DNA from: Unio delphinus
Taxonomy: Eukaryota; Mollusca; Bivalvia; Unionida; Unionidae
DNA length: 64,000 nucleotides
Assembly: GCA_029339505.1 (NCBI GenBank)
Contig: JAQISU010000234.1
Location: 248,001 to 312,000 of the forward strand
Direction: 5' to 3'
In this document: in pieces, positions 38,231 through 48,372 of the stretch
How the letters are laid out: every line of letters starts with the position of its first letter
How positions within the stretch are numbered: position 1 is the first letter of the stretch
Translations under genes and position numbers: made by a program
The notes under the pieces: generated by a model
The model's database searches: none
What the model saw: only the letters and a program-made list of their open reading frames with translations
Told to the model about the DNA's origin: nothing

Positions 38231-38315
38231 ATTCTATAATAATTACATACTTCTAATTGAAAAATATGACGCATTGGACATAACTGAATTGAATTTTTTG
38301 TCCGCTCTTTTTTGA

Positions 38316-38551
38316 AGCAGCAGAGGAGGCGTATCGGACAACGTTTTTAAACAAGTTTTCAATGGATTAAGGCTTAAAACAATGAAATCAGGCAAAGAAA
38401 TAATGAAATCAGGCAAAAAATCAATGAAATCAGGCAAAAAAAAATCAATGAAATCAGGCAAAAATAATAATGAAAAATCAATGAAATCAGTCACAGAAAA
38501 AAATAATGAAATCAAAATAAAGAAAGCCTCCATTTGCCAAACGAAACGTCT
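38316..38551. repeat. Terminal region of element 2B with tandem repeats
   Basis: After the AGCAGCAGAGGAGGCG terminus come four or more copies of ATGAAATCAGGCAAAAAATC (38382-38500), then the conserved CCGAATATTTTATCAAGTCC block at the end of the ATPase gene. An 85-residue plus-strand frame here is only repeat sequence. Confidence 0.7.
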
Positions 38552-39217
38552 TCAACCGAATATTTTATCAAGTCCGATAAGATATCGTGTCCTCGGGTCT
38601 GCTAAATTTATTGTCACAAATCCGTGTGGTTTTGACTGAGCGTGACTAAAGAAATTTCTAAATTTATTATGATCCATATCACCGCAGCACCAAGTTTGCC
38701 AAATATTTCGTATTGTATGAGTATCAACTCCGTTAAATACACACAGCAGATTGCAATTATCGCGAATCACTTTTGGTATTTGTGTGTACCATTGAGTGAC
38801 ATATATCACGTCCATGTTTTTGCGCCGCCCCCGGGAAAAGATTCTAGCAGGATTTTTTTGATTATCTAACATGATATCGTCATAAACGACTAAATTGTTA
38901 ATACTTCCATCGATGTCTTCCACGGAAGGGGCTTCATCAATATAAGTAACAAATTCAATAAAATCATCATCGATTTCAAATTCTTTTGCTTTCTCGTTAA
39001 AATCCTTGAGCACTTCATAGCATCGCTGATCGTCTACACTCGGGGCTATTAAATACAATTTGTCCCATTTCATCCATCTTGTTATCAAATTAAGTAGCAG
39101 TTGTGTCTTTACGCTTCCAGATGGTCCGATTATAATCATTCTAATTGAATTCGGTAACATTTCATGGTGTTTAATAGGTTCCCGTCGTCGGGTAGCTGAA
39201 TAATCAATTACATTCAT
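38552..39217 (-). CDS. Packaging ATPase with altered Walker A (element 2B)
   Basis: Open 221-residue homologue of 25576-26241. The Walker A loop reads GPSGSVKTQ instead of GPSGSGKTQ: the Gly before the catalytic Lys is Val, a change expected to abolish nucleotide binding. Walker B (NLVVYDDIML) is intact. RGRHKNTD of the other copies is RGRRKNMD. Probably a dead protein in an open frame. Confidence 0.85.
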   Translation of the reverse strand: MNVIDYSATRRREPIKHHEMLPNSIRMIIIGPSGSVKTQLLLNLITRWMKWDKLYLIAPSVDDQRCYEVLKDFNEKAKEFEIDDDFIEFVTYIDEAPSVEDIDGSINNLVVYDDIMLDNQKNPARIFSRGRRKNMDVIYVTQWYTQIPKVIRDNCNLLCVFNGVDTHTIRNIWQTWCCGDMDHNKFRNFFSHAQSKPHGFVTINLADPRTRYLIGLDKIFG

Positions 39218-39234
39218 GCCGTTATATATACATT

Positions 39235-39762
39235 ATGGATCTATATTGTGTGAAGTGTAAGGCGCGTACTGGTACAAATGACTTGACGACGATTACAACT
39301 AAAAATAACCGATCAGCGCTTTCTGGTAAATGCGTACAATGTAGGACAAAGAAATTTAGATTTGTTTCTAAACCCAAGGGACCTTTAAAAAAAAAACGAG
39401 GAGGTGATATCGCTGCCAAATTGGCGAAATTCCCTGGAACCCAATGGGCAAAATACCCTGGAGAAAAGCACCTTCCAGGATATAGCTACTGTGGCCCCGG
39501 AACACAATTAGATATCAGACTCAATAATCATAACCAACCCAACCCAACCCCGGTGAAGAACCAGTAAACGCCATTGATAAGGCCTGTCACCTTCATGATG
39601 TTTCTGATAAAAGCAGCAATTTGCAACACAGGCATTTAGCAGATGTGAAATTAATTCATGCATTGAATGCTATTCCTGATAAATCCTTGAAAGAAAAATT
39701 GGCTTCATTTTTGATAAAATCGGCTATGAAAAGTAAATTGATGTTAGGTGCTGGTAATTAAT
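39235..39762 (+). pseudogene. PLA2-like gene, frameshifted (element 2B)
   Basis: The zinc-ribbon part and Ca-loop (LPGYSYCGPGT) are open to ~39540, then the frame is lost in a duplicated CCCAACCCAACCCC run. The catalytic stretch is readable in the next frame but reads HDVSD rather than HDVSY (Tyr changed to Asp). The C-terminal LMLGAGN is kept. Confidence 0.8.
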
Positions 39763-39768
39763 AACAAC

Positions 39769-40531
39769 ATGGAATCTATTTATTATTCCCCAAGAGGATA
39801 CTGGAGGGGTAAATCAGCAATCCATAAACTCGCTAGCGCTGCAAAAGTGAAAAAACCACTGCGGCTCATTGGTTATCTAAACAGGCACTATGGCAAATTT
39901 ACCTACCACCGCCTAAACAAATTAATGTCTCGCATTTTGATGCAACAAATGGATCCTGGCAAGGAATTTCAGGGTGCAGTGCTATCTACAATGAAATATC
40001 ACAATGTCACTATCAGACGGGGGCATACTGCGCTACATCGTGATCAGGCAATTGTAGAACGGTTTAATAAAACCCTTGCTGAGCGGTTATTTGGATATCA
40101 ATACGCAAAAGAATTCATCCAAGAAAAAAGATCCCGTGAATGGGTTAAAAGATTACCATCTGTGATTACTGCACTGAATAACGAGATTACTAAAACAATC
40201 AACATGAAACCTATCAACGCGATTAAAAAGAAGTCAATACCTGAAATGGAAATTCGAAGAATTTCACAAAAAAGATTTCAAAGAACCAATTCTTGGTAGT
40301 AATGTCATTGTGAGGTATTTATACGAACCAGGAGAGCTTGAAGGGGGCGGAAAAAGGGCTACTGATCATATATGGAGTGTTACTGCACACAAGATATCTA
40401 GTGTAACACGATCTACGGGTAGACCTCCAGTCTATAAACTGGATTCAACTGCCCCTCAGCGGGGTTTTACTAGACAACAATTACAGGTGATTCCTGACGA
40501 TACTCAATTGCCACCCCATGGTCTTAACTAG
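39769..40531 (+). pseudogene. Integrase with deleted catalytic core (element 2B)
   Basis: N-terminus MESIYYSPRGYWRGK is kept, but a one-base loss (KKPLRLIG instead of KKTTAAHW) changes frame, and ~200 bp holding the first catalytic Asp (HQADLLFL) are deleted. It resumes at DPGKEFQG through IVERFNKTL. A further frameshift near 40270-40300 separates the SH3-like C-terminus. Inactive. Confidence 0.85.
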
Positions 40532-41714
40532 CGCCGTTGCGTCTATTGCACTCAAGACAAGTTAACATTACATTGTTTCTGACATGACCGAGACTGTTAT
40601 TTTTTCTGTCTACGGTAACTTGGCAAGGATCTTTATCCGAATACTGCCAACGCATTATACAATTGCAACTTGCGCATTGATTATTCTGTTGTTTCTTCAA
40701 AGTGATTATTAATTCAGCATCAATATCATATTCTCGTTGTTTTTTTTTTGTCTTGTTGTTTGTAACCGGAGAGTTTTTTTATCAATAATTTTAACATCAA
40801 CGATGCTAGCATCATCCATTGTGGTGTCATCATCTAAAACAATTCTTCGAAGTTGATTTATTTTTCGTACTTTGGATACTGCAAGATAGACTAAATTTGA
40901 CCATTCGATGCGATTATCTACCATCCAAACAATTGTATCCGATATAGTCAATCTTTGTGAGGAATGTATTGTTGCTGCGTATCCTAGCGTCCATGGGGAT
41001 TTATTAGAATGCAATGCATCTTCAACGACATTGATATCAACCAGCACAATATCATTTAATACTAAATTCTGTTTTTCACTTTTTCCTGGAATATCAACTT
41101 CAATGTTCTGTTTTCGTGTATCCGATGGCCTATAACAATGAGGCACTGGAAGTGTTGCAAATTTTTGTTTATGCAATTCAAATAACTTCATCTGAAGTGT
41201 GTCTCTGACTATTTTTCTACTTGCAATTATCAAATCATTTGGTCTCCATGTTTCCCAGAAATCATTCATTGGAGTTTCCGTAATTATTTCACGGGCTATT
41301 TCACACTGGATTTTATCCGGTTGTAATCTAATTAGTTTCTTAAATTCTTTTAATTCATTATCAAGTGATCTATGATCGGTATCAATTTCTTCATAATAGT
41401 CTACAAAACCCTTTAGCCATTCATGGGGGGATGCACCGACAAATGGTGGTGGTTGGCCGTAATCACCGCACATGACGATTTTTGTATTTTTCAATTACAT
41501 CCACTCAAGAAATATTTTTAATACATCTTCTGACACTGTGTCTATTTCATCCCAAATGATAATTTCAGGAATAAATTTCTCTCCCATGCGCTCAGGAGTC
41601 CATTTATCTCCTTTCCATCGGAAAAAGCTGTGATAGGTACAGGCATTTACCCCTCTCTGTATCATTTCTCTTGCAAGTCTGTGTGTTGGTGTTAGCACAA
41701 TCATATTTGGATTG

Positions 41715-41730
41715 GAAACGCTAGCGTTTC
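41715..41730. repeat. In-gene palindrome GAAACGCTAGCGTTTC (helicase, element 2B)
   Basis: Same 16-mer as in elements 1 and 3, but its flanks differ: here the residues after it are NPNM rather than NM, so the insertion junction is not identical. Confidence 0.75.
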
Positions 41731-44247
41731 TACGGAATAACTCAATGGCCCGAGTTGTTTTTCCTGACCCACCACAACCGTTTAAATAAACTGTTTTATA
41801 CCGGCATATTGGATCAGAAATCGGTGGTGCATTAGAAAATTCTGAACACTGATTGCATTCTAAAAAATTTTTTTCAATCGTAACATCTGCTGATTGAATA
41901 TAATCATGAAGCATTTCCTTCTTAATTCTCCATGACCCCCAATTCTCGTTGCCAGTAGCCTTAAAATCAGCCATTTTGCTATTTATGTAAAATGAATCAG
42001 TGGCAACTCTAACTGCGGTGTTAGGAAATTTATTGATCATTGAAAATAAATTAATAGAAGCATAACCAAGCATAGAAGCTCTCAAATGTGTGTACTGCGG
42101 ATTGTATCCATCATTGTAAGTAACAATTGTACCCAATTTGGTTCCATCGGACAGAAATGCGTCTTTATTATTGACATATAGGCCCTTATTTGTTAGATCC
42201 GCGATTACAAAATCGTATTCAGCATTGTCTATAATCAATCGTTAAGAATATCTTGTATTGTCATATTTGCCACCCTGGGTGAATTTACCGATTATTCTTC
42301 TACTGAGATCTTTTGCTTCGTTGTTTCTGATTTCAAATAACTGTTTAGACCAATTCATGATTTGTTGTTCATTAAAATCAGGAAACAGTTTTCGCTGTTC
42401 ACTAATTATTTTTTCTAGATCAGGTTGTGGTAACCAGACTGATTTCTGTGCTCGATAGGATATAATTGCTTCACTGACAATTAATGATTTTAACATCTTA
42501 CAATCAAGCATATACCGTAATAACACTATCCAGTGTTTTTCAGACATGTGTTTACCAATCCAAAGATAACTACACGGATGAAGTCCTGTAGCCAATTCAA
42601 ATGATACTACACAAGCGAATCCTGTTAAATCAAAATCAGGCAGTGGTCCATTAACAGCAACACGGGTCATTTCGTGTGTGGGGTGTCCAAATCGTTTAAA
42701 ATATTTCTCGCATTCTCCATACCCAAGAAAACTTCCTGGATAACACGCAATCATATCAACTGAAATAACGGTTTCAGGGTCGTATTTTGTATTCCATAAT
42801 CCTCCATGGCTGTATTCAAGACAGGACAATCTGACATCTGATAAAAACTCACTTCTTGTTGGTTTCCACGCGTTTTTCTTTCTAGCAAAATGTGCTGCAA
42901 TTGATGGTACTGTAAAGCAGTTTGCTAATAATTGATCGTTGTCTTCCCCCTCCAGTGAAAACTCACTAGCTAGTTGTTTCATTTGATTATGCAGTTCTTC
43001 AGTACGGTACAATTCTCCGTTGGGCCTTACAAACTGATCAAATCTACATTCATCGTCTGAAGTACTATGAAATAGCCACATTGACACAGGATCGTTTTTA
43101 CTCAAATGGTAAATAGCATCAAATAATTTCTGCTCTGAAAAAAACTCTTAGGTTTGGTATTTTACGGTTCTATCCCGTGGAAATATTGTTACTGCAGATG
43201 ACCACGCGTGTTCGTTATGATCAATAATTTCAATTGGGTTTCCTTTTAAATGATATTTCGATTCGTATAATACTTCACCGGTGATTGTTCTTACCGATAT
43301 TGGAAATCTCAATGATGTTTCTAATTTGGTTATATCTTGAATTGTTGCCCCATGCTCTTTTACCGTTCACTCCCATTCGGTTACTTTTTTTCGTCTTAGA
43401 TCAGTTAGTTTATTTCCCCGGGACGCATTTGTGAAGTATTCTATTATTCGTTCTGCTACACAATTGAGCCCTGTCGAATATTTCATGGGTGCTAGTTTTG
43501 CAATATCATGTTTTTCATTGAGCGGATATATCCCGTAAACAACTGCTGTTACAGGATAAGATCTTTCGTAGTATGGTTTGTCAATTCCGGTCAAAATTCC
43601 TGGTTTGGAATCCTGATTCACGGTGACAGTTTTTTTGTCCCTGAGAATGGGTTCAAATTTATCCCTAATAATCCATTTTCCATCATCACGGATAAAGAAA
43701 TTTTATTCGAAAAAAATGCCTTTTTTCCCCAACACGTGAGATTATCACTGCTGCTTTTTAATCATTCATGGTAGCGTCAACAACACCATCAATTCGAAAT
43801 GTTGACCAACAATAAGATGCTCCATCACGCTTGAATTCATTAAAACAGTCTCTGATTTTACTAATCATGGCTTTATCAAGAATTTTATTCTTGGGTGTAT
43901 TAAAAACTATATCAAGATTGAATTGAGCATCTTTCCAGGGTAATCTCTTGTTACGTTTTTTGGGTTTATCGAGATTAAATTTAGGATTAATTTTCAATAA
44001 TCTCTTAAACTCCTTCATCTTTACGTCTCTTGGACGTTTTTGGGGTTTATCGAGATTAAATTTAGGATTAATTTTCAATAATCTCTTAAACTCCTTCATG
44101 TTTCCGTCTCTTGGACGTTTTTTGGGTTTATCGAGATTAAATCTAGGATTAATTTTCAATAATCTCTTAAACTCCTTCATATTTCCGTCTCTTGGACGTT
44201 TTTTGGGTTTATCGAGATTAAATTTAGGATTAATTTTCAATAATCTC

Positions 44248-44253
44248 TTAAAC
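44248..44253. repeat. Target-site duplication of element 3 (left copy)
   Basis: TTAAAC before AGCAGCAG; repeated at 59413-59418 after CTGCTGC. Joining the flanks restores the CTCTTAAACTCC sequence seen in the neighbouring polymerase repeats, which proves the insertion. Confidence 0.85.
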
Positions 44254-44563
44254 AGCAGCAGAGAGGGTGAGCCGGACAACATTTTTAGTTTTCACTGAAA
44301 TCACGCTTAAAATCAATGAAGCCAATGACATCAGGCCCAAAAGTCAATGACATCAGGTCCCAAATGTGTGTGTGAATCATGGATTAGGTCCAAAAAAAAA
44401 ATATGAAAAAATCAATGAAATTAATGAAATCAAAAACTTTTCAACTATTACATTTTTTGGGAAAAAGGGACTACAACATCGTTGTCACTCACCCTCTCTG
44501 CTGCTAGAACTTTCAGTTGGGGTTAACCGAATATTTGATCCAGTCCGATACGATATCGTGTTC
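44254..44563. repeat. Left terminal inverted repeat of element 3
   Basis: Inverse of 59112-59413 with a few small indels (for example a 7-bp difference near the outer end). The outer 253 bp (44254-44506) is itself bounded by AGCAGCAGAGAGGGTGAG and an inverse CTCACCCTCTCTGCTGCT. The inner end matches the ATPase C-terminal codons. Confidence 0.92.
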
Positions 44564-44590
44564 CAGACCTTGTCTGGGGGACGAAAATCC

Positions 44591-45967
44591 TTAGGATTTC
44601 ACAAACAGACTAATTTGTAAAACCTCCTCTTGTAAATCAATCAGATTATTAGACTGGTCAGTGAGTTTGAAATTAATTCTGGTTAATGAATTATTATGAC
44701 ATCGCATATAGACTGGATTCACCGGGGACTCAATTATTAAAAACCCTGGAGGGGCTGTTGGTGCAAATGAATACAAAATATATCCTTGCTGAGCTTGATT
44801 TGATCGTTCTAGATTAATTTGATAGCTTCCTTCGATCACATCACACACTAAATTGAGCGCAATCACCGATGAAATATTCACGTTGAACGGAGCAATATGC
44901 CTGCCACCACCATCTGGGTCATTATTGTGTTTGAGGATTTTTATTTCCGGTGATTGTGTTTTTTTCCACGTATCATGAATTATTTTGAAACCTTCATCGA
45001 TGGCATCACTGAGAGATTTTTGTAGTTCTAAGAGATTATATCCTGGTAGATTGAATTCGGAAATATTTTCTACGCTTATATGATATTTTGTCGTAAATTC
45101 TATTTTCGTATTAGGGTGTCTGGCAAGGGCTACCTCTCGTATAATTAGTGAATGAAATATATAAATGTCACTGAGGATTCTGTTACATGTTTCTATGACG
45201 CTGATAAATTCATCTCGGGTGAGAGAGCCGGATTTAAGGGATATTAACAACAACGAAATATCATTATTGAACGCTGTGAAGTTTTCAGTGATTTTATCCT
45301 GTCGAGTTATGTAGTATTTCTCCCCTCCCTTATCTATCTTTTCAGTGAAAAAATTCAATTTGTCATAATCTCTATAACTCTTTACTGGATTATCAGATTT
45401 TGTCCTGTCGGTGATATAATCAGTTTTTTGTGGTTCTGGTAATTTAACGGTTTCCTCCAGAGTTTTACTCTGGGGTGGTAATTCAGGCCATCCTAGTACG
45501 GTTCTAATAGAACTTTGATAGATATCTACGACATATCCTTCTGTGCTTATTTCAATGGCAGATGATAGTGTCGGCACATGAACTGTTATAGCTATTTTTG
45601 ACTCTACTCCAGTAATCGATTTTATTCTACGCGCGAATTCATCATTGATTTGTTCAATTTGATATGATCCGGTTGGTATGGAAACAACATTCCAGTCTGG
45701 GGTACCGTCGGGTTTATTCTTATTTGCAAATACCAGTGAATTATTGGGTTGTTGACCACCAAATGATTTTGACCTAATATTTGGCCAACTGTGGTATACT
45801 CGTAATTTTGCTAGCGCTATCTCCTTCACTGGGACCGGAGAGGGGAAATTCACACTGAATTCTGGATTCGTTGAGGTTATTGAGATCATGCTTGTTTGTA
45901 CTGGGTTTGTGTTCTCCACTATTTGTTGAAGTAATTCCATCTGTGTTGTCATTGTTATTATACTCAT
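44591..45967 (-). CDS. Penton-like virion protein (element 3)
   Basis: Intact 458 residues. Compared with element 1, the N-terminal ~165 and C-terminal ~130 residues are almost identical, while ~190-330 is diverged. A CCAGAGT-TTT-ACTCTGG palindrome (45457-45473) makes a four-residue insertion (PPQSKTLEETV against PPGGKTV). Ends with the Polinton-type block 'YSFAPTAPPGFLII' and 'LTDQSNNLIDLQEE'. The start region overlaps the membrane-protein gene. Confidence 0.78.
   Translation of the reverse strand: MSIITMTTQMELLQQIVENTNPVQTSMISITSTNPEFSVNFPSPVPVKEIALAKLRVYHSWPNIRSKSFGGQQPNNSLVFANKNKPDGTPDWNVVSIPTGSYQIEQINDEFARRIKSITGVESKIAITVHVPTLSSAIEISTEGYVVDIYQSSIRTVLGWPELPPQSKTLEETVKLPEPQKTDYITDRTKSDNPVKSYRDYDKLNFFTEKIDKGGEKYYITRQDKITENFTAFNNDISLLLISLKSGSLTRDEFISVIETCNRILSDIYIFHSLIIREVALARHPNTKIEFTTKYHISVENISEFNLPGYNLLELQKSLSDAIDEGFKIIHDTWKKTQSPEIKILKHNNDPDGGGRHIAPFNVNISSVIALNLVCDVIEGSYQINLERSNQAQQGYILYSFAPTAPPGFLIIESPVNPVYMRCHNNSLTRINFKLTDQSNNLIDLQEEVLQISLFVKS
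45457..45473. repeat. In-gene palindrome CCAGAGT-TTT-ACTCTGG
   Basis: Found only in the element 3 copy of the penton-like gene; elements 1 and 2A have shorter sequence at this point. Confidence 0.65.
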
Positions 45968-46419
45968 GTTGTATTTCTAATTTTGACATCGCAGAATCAT
46001 ATATATCTACCATCGCTGAAAACTCACTCTCTGATATAATTGTATCATCGAGCGATGACGATATCAATGAGGATAATTGCGAGTATGCAGTGGACACAAC
46101 ATGAAATTGAATTATGTAGTCTTGTAGTTTCCGTTGGCTGCATGAGGATATTTTTTTTTGTGATTATTGAAATTATTCCAGCGATTGTTGTTGCCGCAGA
46201 AATGCAAATTGGAACAGCTATCGGAGCCATCATTGTCACTGAAGACAGTATAATACCGGCTCCGGTGATTACACCACTCACAGCGTACACAGTAACATCA
46301 ATTGCGGTAATTCTCCTGCGATATTTTTTAATTTTCAATTCATACTCCTCAGACAAGGTTTTGAGTCTAGTTTGATACTCTCTGACCTGATCATAGCGAT
46401 ATTGCGATGATGAAATCAT
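45774..46419 (-). pseudogene. Two-helix membrane protein gene, +1 frameshift (element 3)
   Basis: Homologue of 3595-4239. An extra T in a homopolymer (GATATTTTTTTTTG near 46150) shifts the frame after the second hydrophobic segment. Everything else is nearly identical to element 1. Since this is the only lesion and lies in a homopolymer, a sequencing error is possible. Confidence 0.75.
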
Positions 46420-46433
46420 TTTTTATTTTAAAT

Positions 46434-46482
46434 ACGCTAGCGTTTTCAATTGAAACCGTTAGTGAAATTGCTTTGCAATTTT
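46434..46482. repeat. Intergenic palindromes ACGCTAGCGT and AAATTGC-TTT-GCAATTT
   Basis: Two short hairpins between the membrane-protein and fibre-like genes. The first shares its core with the in-gene palindrome GAAACGCTAGCGTTTC. Element 1 has a decayed form here (AATACGCTATCGTTTT). Confidence 0.6.
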
Positions 46483-47306
46483 CAACTTAAATCCGCTACG
46501 AATTCCACATACCACGTTGTTGTAACCCTAACCAAATTTTTATCAGTAGCTATTAACGTGAACTGTTCAGTTGTATCCTTGTCGATGATCGTTGAAATCG
46601 TATTATTGACCTTGGATGAACTGGACGATGAAATATTAAATTGAGTCGTTCTCACTATTGTTAATCGATAAATACCCTTAACTGTTGCAGTGATGTCTAA
46701 TTTGTTGTTTTCAGGTGTCCACTCAAATGATCCGTGTTGGATTGTGTATACCACGTTGTTGGTTTTCTCATGAGGAATTTTTGTTTTTTCAATAACTGTT
46801 ATCATCCTCGAAAGATCACCTTTGACGGCTTCGATGAAGTTTTTCGTCTCATCGATGGATTTTTTAATATCAGGGAATTTTAGTTCAATTTTATCGAATG
46901 TAGTTCCAATAAATTTATCAATGATATTTCTACGAAATGCGGTAAACTGTTTTATGTGTTCTTCGGTTTTAGATTGAAGTGTTGCTAGTTCTAACGCAGA
47001 ATCGTTGAGAGTTTTAAATCGATCTGTAATCGTCGAAAAAAGTACACCCGGTTTGAGTTTACCCTGATCGGAAAATAACGCGATAGTATCCTCGATTGCG
47101 TTTTGTTGTTTAACTAAAATATCATCCAGAGAAATATTACTAGATTTCAATTTACCCTGTTTGTCTTGAAATACAACTATTTCATTCGGGTCAACACTTG
47201 TTAAGTTCAACGTCTCAGCGATTTCATCTTTAATTTTTTTTGTTATATCACCGGTTGCAGTGTCATCGGGTTTGGGTTTCAGAGGTCTTCCCCAAATATC
47301 AATCAT
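46482..47306 (-). CDS. Fibre-like protein (element 3)
   Basis: Intact 274 residues from MIDIWGRPLKPK. Acidic/basic N-terminus with TATGDITKKIKDEIAETLNL, one full 31-residue repeat (GKLKSSNISLDDILVKQQNA) plus a partial, a helical stalk (~80-175) and a beta-rich head (~180-274, VVYTIQHGSFEWTP...). The arrangement suggests a trimeric spike or fibre; no homology to a named fibre family is claimed. Lies between the membrane and protease genes. Confidence 0.65.
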   Translation of the reverse strand: MIDIWGRPLKPKPDDTATGDITKKIKDEIAETLNLTSVDPNEIVVFQDKQGKLKSSNISLDDILVKQQNAIEDTIALFSDQGKLKPGVLFSTITDRFKTLNDSALELATLQSKTEEHIKQFTAFRRNIIDKFIGTTFDKIELKFPDIKKSIDETKNFIEAVKGDLSRMITVIEKTKIPHEKTNNVVYTIQHGSFEWTPENNKLDITATVKGIYRLTIVRTTQFNISSSSSSKVNNTISTIIDKDTTEQFTLIATDKNLVRVTTTWYVEFVADLS

Positions 47307-47314
47307 GTTATTGT

Positions 47315-47745
47315 AAAACTCTTTCTCTCTCTAAAAAGCGATTGCTGGTGTAGTCATTTACGACAATGTGTGGTGGTTTTCCCCTTGGGTTACCCAAGGA
47401 GTTAGAAATAGCATCAAGGACATTTAATACTTCACTGCCTCATATTGGTGGGTCATTGATTTGTTGTGTTGGTAGCGTAGAATACCAAGTCTTCATTGGA
47501 AGGGTTTTTATATACCGCATAAACTCTTTTGGTGGGGCTAATCCATATGAATCAAAATAGACAATCCCACGTGGATCAATAGCGTATGCAACCCAGTGAG
47601 TTCCAGGTCCGGTGCTGTTATCGAGATTAATAATACCTGTTTCAGTTTTGTTTGGTTGATGTGGTAATTGATCTTTCATAAAAACACCTCTGAAATTTTT
47701 AATCACTAGTTTTTTAGCAGCATCCATTAAATCAAAATTGGACAT
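47315..47745 (-). pseudogene. Adenain-like protease with stop at the catalytic Cys (element 3)
   Basis: Start MSNFDLMDAAKK at 47745. His (GPGTHWVAYAI) and Asp (VYFDSYG) are present, but the codon for the catalytic Cys in PPI-C-GSEVL is TGA (about 47440) where elements 1 and 2A have TGC. The frame then stays open to about 47315. A CCTTGGG-TTA-CCCAAGG palindrome (47383-47399) adds residues NSLGNPRG near the C-terminus, not seen in other copies. Confidence 0.85.
47383..47399. repeat. In-gene palindrome CCTTGGG-TTA-CCCAAGG
   Basis: Present in the protease gene of element 3 only; elements 1 and 2A read through with a shorter SASRKS/PPHIVV sequence. Confidence 0.65.
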
Positions 47746-47783
47746 TGGAACAATCGAAGATTTGGGAACCATAGGTTCCTCAA

Positions 47784-48323
47784 TTAATAAACCGTTCCTG
47801 GTAGTCTCAGGCCTGATCCGTGAACGGATCTCCCGCTGTACCATGAATACGGGGTTCCTGGTAGTCTTAGACCCTTTCCGCTGTACCATGAATACGGGGT
47901 TCCTGGTAGTCTTAGACCCAATCCTTGAACGGATCGTCTCTTCTTTTTATATCCTTGTCCAGTTGCCTTTTTTAGTGCCATTCCTGCTGCAGTACCAACG
48001 GTTCCTAACGCTGCTGCTTTAGCCACCGCTGGGGCTGCTGCTGCAATCAATGCTGGTATTGCAGCTAACAATGGAAATATACCGCCTGTTATCATCATAT
48101 TTTTAATAGCAGCCGCAGAGAGAGTAATCTGAACTCCCTTTTTATCCTTGAAAGCATCATTGAAATGTTTCACCTGACGAGTTGTCAGCGATAATTTATT
48201 TTCACCACCAGTCATTTGGCTGGGTTTCAACGTGATTGTGGTTCCACATTTTTTAGCCGATTCTGATTGCAATTTTTTGATTTGACCAGGAGTTAACGTA
48301 ACACTAATAACACTATATGACAT
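47784..48323 (-). CDS. pX-like core/membrane-active protein (element 3)
   Basis: Intact 179 residues. N-terminal conserved part (MSYSVISVTLTPGQIKKLQS, then LSLTTRQVKHFNDAF), hydrophobic segment GGIFPLLAAIPALIAAAAP (~82-100), a Lys/Arg-rich stretch (GYKKKRRS) and the repeated tail GLRLPGTPYSWYSGK twice. The GG-I-F-P start of the hydrophobic segment resembles adenovirus/adintovirus pX. Two GATCC...GGATC-type palindromes (47815-47830, 47920-47935) lie in the tail. Confidence 0.7.
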   Translation of the reverse strand: MSYSVISVTLTPGQIKKLQSESAKKCGTTITLKPSQMTGGENKLSLTTRQVKHFNDAFKDKKGVQITLSAAAIKNMMITGGIFPLLAAIPALIAAAAPAVAKAAALGTVGTAAGMALKKATGQGYKKKRRSVQGLGLRLPGTPYSWYSGKGLRLPGTPYSWYSGRSVHGSGLRLPGTVY

Positions 48324-48372
48324 TATATATAATTGATTGATTCTAATTCAATGAAAAATCGAGAAAAATCGT

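Larger units (their letters stand above)
29823..38315. mobile_element. Element 2A: structural half of a second Polinton-like copy
   Basis: Starts with the terminal motif AGCAGCAGAGGGGGTGAATT at 29823 and carries the whole minus-strand structural block, ending within the C-terminus of the endonuclease gene at 38315, where element 2B begins with its own AGCAGCAGAGG. Its other half is not in the window. Most genes have one or more lesions. Confidence 0.8.
40529..44253 (-). pseudogene. Polymerase-helicase-HNH gene, 3' part (element 2B)
   Basis: From the C-terminus: HNH remnant (about 40531-40720, Cys/His motifs partly changed), helicase (40709-42238, with GGSGKTT, WDEID, motif GDYGQPPPF, and 'TIHSSQRL' with Gly changed to Arg), and polymerase (42242-44253, with ISVDMIACYPGSF and ATDSFYIN). 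Stops or frameshifts occur at about 40735, 41495, 42240, 43145, 43365, 43625 and 43755. The N-terminal basic repeats (four copies here) are cut by element 3 at 44253; the rest is at 59419-59656. Confidence 0.85.

Noticed and set aside
43948..44298. Plus-strand 116-residue frame with repeated FLGLSRLNLGLIFNN
   Set aside because: Antisense reading of the polymerase N-terminal repeats.
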